Shown here: positions 61,099 through 64,000 of the stretch, in pieces
Position numbering within the stretch: position 1 is the first letter of the stretch
Layout of the letters: each line of letters begins with the position of its first letter
Assembly (NCBI RefSeq): GCF_002556545.1
Contig: NZ_CP022685.1
Location: 4,876,001 to 4,940,000, forward strand
Length of the DNA: 64,000 nucleotides
Direction: 5' to 3'
DNA from: Streptomyces formicae
Lineage (GTDB): Bacteria > Actinomycetota > Actinomycetes > Streptomycetales > Streptomycetaceae
Position numbers and translations under genes: made by a program
Notes under the pieces: generated by a model
Told to the model about the DNA's origin: nothing
What the model saw: only the letters and a program-made list of their open reading frames with translations
Database searches by the model: none

Positions 61099-62007
61099 GT
61101 GGAGCGGCAAGAGCTGGAGACCTTCTTGACCCTGGCCGAGGAGCTGCATTTCGGCCGCACCGCGGAGCGCCTCCTGCTCTCGCAGGCCCGCGTCAGCCAG
61201 ACGGTGAAGAAGCTGGAGCGCAAGATCGGCGCCCCGCTCTTCGAACGCACCAGCCGGGTGGTGCGGATGTCGCCGCTCGGCCGTCAGCTGTACGAGGAAC
61301 TGGCGCCGCTGCACCAGGAGATGGAGGCGGCGGTGGCCCGCGCCAAGGACTCCGCGCGGGGCGTCGGGGGCGAGCTGAACGTCGGCTTCCTCGGCGCGGG
61401 CGCGGGCACGCTGACCGGCCCGATCCTGGCGCTGTTCCGGGAGCGCCGCCCCGGCGTCGAGGTGCGGATGCGGGAGACGCAGTTCCAGGATCCGCTGGGC
61501 GCGCTGCGCTCGGGCGAGGTCGACCTGCTCTTCACGTGCCTGCCGGTGGAGGAGCCGGACCTCGCGGTGGGGCCCGTGGTGATCAACGAGCCGCGCCTGC
61601 TCGCGATGCCGCTCGGCCACCCGCTCGCCGGTCGCGTCTCCGTCTCCCTGGAGGAGCTGGCGGGCGAGACGTTCTTCGGCGTCGTGAACGGCGCACCCGC
61701 GTACTGGTGGGACTTCCACGTCCCGCCGCGCACGCCGAGCGGCCGCGAGATCCGCCGGGGGCAGGCCGTCGCGTCCTTCCAGGAGCTGATGACCCTCGTC
61801 GCGGCGGGCCAGGGCATCTCCCCGGTCGTCGCCTCCGTGGAGAAGTACTACGCGCGCCCCGGCGTCACCTTCGTCCCCCTGGACGACGTGCCCTGCGCCG
61901 AGGTCGCGCTGATCCACCGCACGGCGGGGACGAACGCGCGCGCGGAGGCGTTCGTCCGGGCGGTCGGCGACGCGGTCGAGGCGAACGGCGGCCCCGCGGC
62001 CTTCTAG
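61099..62007 (+). CDS. LysR-family transcriptional regulator
   Basis: 302 residues from GTG 61099 (AGGGGG six bases upstream; GTG 61096 also possible). HTH: ELETFLTLAEELHFGRTAERLLLSQARVSQTVKKLERKIGAPLFERTSRVVRM; effector domain about 90-295. The HTH sequence HFGRTAERL with SQxVSQ is a common BenM/CatM-like subgroup. The 165-bp divergent region toward the SGNH gene contains several GATC-rich half-sites but no single clear T-N11-A box. Confidence 0.9.
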   Translation: MERQELETFLTLAEELHFGRTAERLLLSQARVSQTVKKLERKIGAPLFERTSRVVRMSPLGRQLYEELAPLHQEMEAAVARAKDSARGVGGELNVGFLGAGAGTLTGPILALFRERRPGVEVRMRETQFQDPLGALRSGEVDLLFTCLPVEEPDLAVGPVVINEPRLLAMPLGHPLAGRVSVSLEELAGETFFGVVNGAPAYWWDFHVPPRTPSGREIRRGQAVASFQELMTLVAAGQGISPVVASVEKYYARPGVTFVPLDDVPCAEVALIHRTAGTNARAEAFVRAVGDAVEANGGPAAF

Positions 62008-62051
62008 TCGGCATCCACCTCGTCACTGGGCGTACCGGTGGACCGGCCGGG

Positions 62052-62483
62052 TCACTGAACGGTGTCGGAGCGGTCGTTGCAGAGTGCCCAGATCACGAAG
62101 ACGCCGATCGCGATCGAGATGAGCGCCCAGACCGGCGTGTACGGCAGCCACAGGAACTGCGCCACGATGGCCAGTGCCGCGAGTGCGACGCCGCTCGCCC
62201 TGGCCCAGCTCGCGCCCTTGAGGATGCCCCAGCCGACGGCGGCCACGAGGATGCCGAGCACGAGGTGGATCCAGCCCCACGTGGTGAGGTTGAACTTGTA
62301 GACGTAGTCGCCGATGCGCTCGTAGACGTCGTCCTTGGCGATGCCCGCGATGCCTTCGAGGACGCCGAGGATGCCGTTCACCATCATCAGGACACCGGCG
62401 AACATCGTGCCGCCGGACGCCCAGGAAGCGGAGTCCCTCTCGTGGTCGCGCTCGGGCCTGTGGGGTGCAGTCGCGCTGCTCAT
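62052..62483 (-). CDS. Four-TM membrane protein (DUF7144-like)
   Basis: 143 residues from ATG 62483. After a 25-residue charged lead come four helices: GGTMFAGVLMMVNGILGVLEGIAG, TTWGWIHLVLGILVAAVGWGI, ASGVALAALAIVAQFLWLP and VWALISIAIGVFVIWAL. The WGWIHLVLG phrase marks a widespread actinobacterial family of unknown function. It is convergent with the LysR gene. Confidence 0.85.
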   Translation of the reverse strand: MSSATAPHRPERDHERDSASWASGGTMFAGVLMMVNGILGVLEGIAGIAKDDVYERIGDYVYKFNLTTWGWIHLVLGILVAAVGWGILKGASWARASGVALAALAIVAQFLWLPYTPVWALISIAIGVFVIWALCNDRSDTVQ

Positions 62484-62577
62484 GGGCGCCGCCCCTTCCG
62501 TGTGCTCGGGAACCCACAGCGTCGAACGGCCGCCGGGGCGGGGCGAGCGGGCGTGCGCCGAACGGGTGACGTGACGG

Positions 62578-63528
62578 CTACCGGAGATCCGTGGCGACCC
62601 TCTCGGTGACCACCGAGGCCATCCGCCGGATGCCCGGCGAGCGGACCGGGCAGGGCCGGGACCTGGCCGTGGTCGGCGCCAGACAGAAGTGCAGGAAGTC
62701 GTCGTCGAGGTGGAGAGCCGTACGACCGGTGCCCCGCTCCGTGCAGTACGCGGAATGCTCACGCTCGTACGCCGTGCACGGCAGCTTCTCCACCCACGTG
62801 TAGCGGTCCGACGCCGGGGCCACCGCCTTGCCCGCGTCGGCGACGAGGTCGCCCGAGGCACGGGCCTGCGCCTCGTAGATCGCGTTCACGCGCCGCACGC
62901 GGTCGGGGGTGATCGCGTCGGGGCCCTGGAGCACCCACACGACACGGGTCCGCTCACCGCCCGCGCCCCGGATCTGCGCGGCCAGCCGCCGCGCGTCGGC
63001 CGCGTACCGCGCGAAGTACTCCGCGCGCCGCTTGTCGTACGTGATCCCCTTCATGCAGGGCGTGTAGCCCCACGCGTTGCCCCAGAACTGGAGGACGACG
63101 TAGTCGGGCCGCTGCGCCCGCACCAGGGCGGCGGCCTTGTCCTTGTCGGGGACCAGGGAGTCCTCACCCGTACCGTCGAGGTAGTCGCACAGGGTCGTCC
63201 CCGAGTACGGCGCGCTGCGGTACCGCGCGCCGAGGCGGTCCTTCAGCTGCGCGCCGAGGACGTCCTGGTTCTCCATGGCGAGGGAGTCGCCGAGGTAGAG
63301 GACCTTGGGGGCGGGCTTGTCCGGGGCGTCCGGGGCGTCCGGTGCGCCCCTGTCGGCACGCGGCCGAGTCGAGCCGGAGGGCGGCACGGACGGTTCGGGA
63401 GGCGCCGCGCTGCCCGTGGCGTCGGGCAGGTCGGCCGGTGCCGCGTCCCCGGACCCGGGGTCCCCGCAGGCGCCGAGCAACAGCAGCCCGGCGAGGACCC
63501 CCGCGCTCCAAAGATTCCGCTTCCGCAT
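62578..63528 (-). CDS. SGNH-hydrolase-fold lipoprotein
   Basis: 316 residues from ATG 63528. Lipoprotein signal ends in LLLGAC (Cys21), followed by a Pro/Ala/Asp-rich spacer to about 72. The SGNH domain begins KVLYLGDSLAMENQ (nucleophile Ser in GDS); QFWGNAWGY and the final HLDDDFLHFC region fill the other blocks. Several Cys suggest disulfides. Similar lipoproteins act on acyl groups of wall polymers; substrate unknown. Confidence 0.83.
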   Translation of the reverse strand: MRKRNLWSAGVLAGLLLLGACGDPGSGDAAPADLPDATGSAAPPEPSVPPSGSTRPRADRGAPDAPDAPDKPAPKVLYLGDSLAMENQDVLGAQLKDRLGARYRSAPYSGTTLCDYLDGTGEDSLVPDKDKAAALVRAQRPDYVVLQFWGNAWGYTPCMKGITYDKRRAEYFARYAADARRLAAQIRGAGGERTRVVWVLQGPDAITPDRVRRVNAIYEAQARASGDLVADAGKAVAPASDRYTWVEKLPCTAYEREHSAYCTERGTGRTALHLDDDFLHFCLAPTTARSRPCPVRSPGIRRMASVVTERVATDLR

Positions 63529-63637
63529 GCGGCAACTCCCGCCCCAGACAGCCGAAATGGCCCTCAGGCAAGCACATGCGGGACGGCGATGGAAGGCATC
63601 CGCGTGCCAAGTACGGCGGCGCAGGTGGGGCGAGGGC

Positions 63638-64000
63638 TCAGCCGCGCCGCGCCGCGCGCTCGAAGTGCCGCGACAGCGCGTCGAAGGACTCCTTCGGCTC
63701 CCAGTGCCAGGGTGACTCCGGGTCCTCGGGGCGCTCCCTGACCGTCTTGACGAGGCTGTAGCTGGAGGCGTCGATGTCGTAGCGCGGCTCGTCGGAGCGG
63801 TGCGGGGAGGCGGGGTCCACGAAGTTGTAGACGAGGGCCGCGTACAGGTTCATCGACTCGAAGACGTCGAAGACGTCGAGGAGGTACGCGGCCTGGGTGC
63901 GCTCGCTCCGCTTGATCCCGGGGGCGAGCTCCGGGGGATCCTTGGTGTAGTCGACGGAGTCGTGCCACCCCATGCCGCCGTCCTGCGGCGCCCCCTCGTA
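63638..64000 (-). CDS. C-terminal part of a TIM-barrel hydrolase-like protein (partial)
   Basis: 121 codons visible; the gene runs off the right end of the window. The visible part reads RTQAAYLLDVFDVFESMNLYAALVYNFVDPASPHR, then DIDASSYSLVKTVRERPED and WEPKESFDALSRHFERAA. This matches the C-terminal end of an actinobacterial family of (beta/alpha)8 glycosidase-like proteins, often misnamed abortive infection proteins. The catalytic residues are outside the window. Confidence 0.65.
   Translation of the reverse strand, partial: YEGAPQDGGMGWHDSVDYTKDPPELAPGIKRSERTQAAYLLDVFDVFESMNLYAALVYNFVDPASPHRSDEPRYDIDASSYSLVKTVRERPEDPESPWHWEPKESFDALSRHFERAARRG

Overview
The window is a high-GC actinobacterial chromosome segment and almost certainly comes from Streptomyces. 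Coding frames have strong GC third-position bias. GTG and TTG starts are common, the interspersed GC-rich repeats typical of Streptomyces intergenic DNA are scattered throughout, and many families are characteristic of the genus (WhiJ-type HTH/DUF397/ATPase genes, snapalysin with its LysR partner, PAS-GAF-SpoIIE-HATPase phosphatase, MDMPI-like proteins). From memory, the order response regulator - bkdABC - D,D-carboxypeptidase - M18 peptidase - acyl-CoA dehydrogenase - aspS - metG - PhoX resembles the S. coelicolor SCO38xx to SCO379x core region. I could not check this.

Layout. 1-5.6 kb: the tail of a Pro/Thr-rich protein, a flavin/PPOX protein preceded by a DosR-box-like palindrome, a DosR-type response regulator, and divergently the bkdABC operon for branched-chain 2-oxoacid dehydrogenase. 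5.6-17.9 kb: housekeeping genes (D,D-carboxypeptidase, GntR-MFS pair, nitrilase-fold amidase, M18 aminopeptidase, acyl-CoA dehydrogenase, SseB-like protein, pirin, fasciclin lipoprotein). 18.0-25.9 kb: one giant gene for a wall-anchored surface protein with a glycine-rich domain, fifteen DUF11-like domains (ten nearly identical) and an LPPTG sorting signal. 26-31.5 kb: AI-2E-family permease, PAS-GAF-SpoIIE-HATPase phosphatase, aspS and an unlisted 59-residue ORF.

31.6-43.6 kb is the most accessory-looking part. It holds two TetR-controlled divergent units (a beta-lactamase-fold esterase and an NAD-dependent reductase), a 1,266-residue STAND NTPase with TPR-like repeats and an N-terminal RHIM/amyloid-like motif, a SnoaL-like protein, a WhiJ-type triad around an 18-bp operator, a nucleotidyltransferase, a decayed stretch and a Uma2-type nuclease-fold protein. 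43.7-64 kb: metG, a vWA protein with an extremely repetitive Ala/Pro/Glu linker, a Tat-secreted PhoX under a PHO box, a membrane-anchored secreted protein, LysR/snapalysin with a T-N11-A box, an operon of membrane protein, EEP phosphatase and FUSC protein, SH3 and membrane proteins, an MFS-SGNH hydrolase pair facing a LysR gene, a small membrane protein, an SGNH lipoprotein and the end of a TIM-barrel-hydrolase-like gene.

The strongest novelty candidates are the STAND/TPR protein with an amyloid-like signalling motif, the giant DUF11 adhesin-like protein, the DosR-type regulator with a matching palindrome, and interspersed repeats that have entered or extended coding sequences. I saw no tRNA, rRNA, CRISPR array, intact insertion sequence or prophage.
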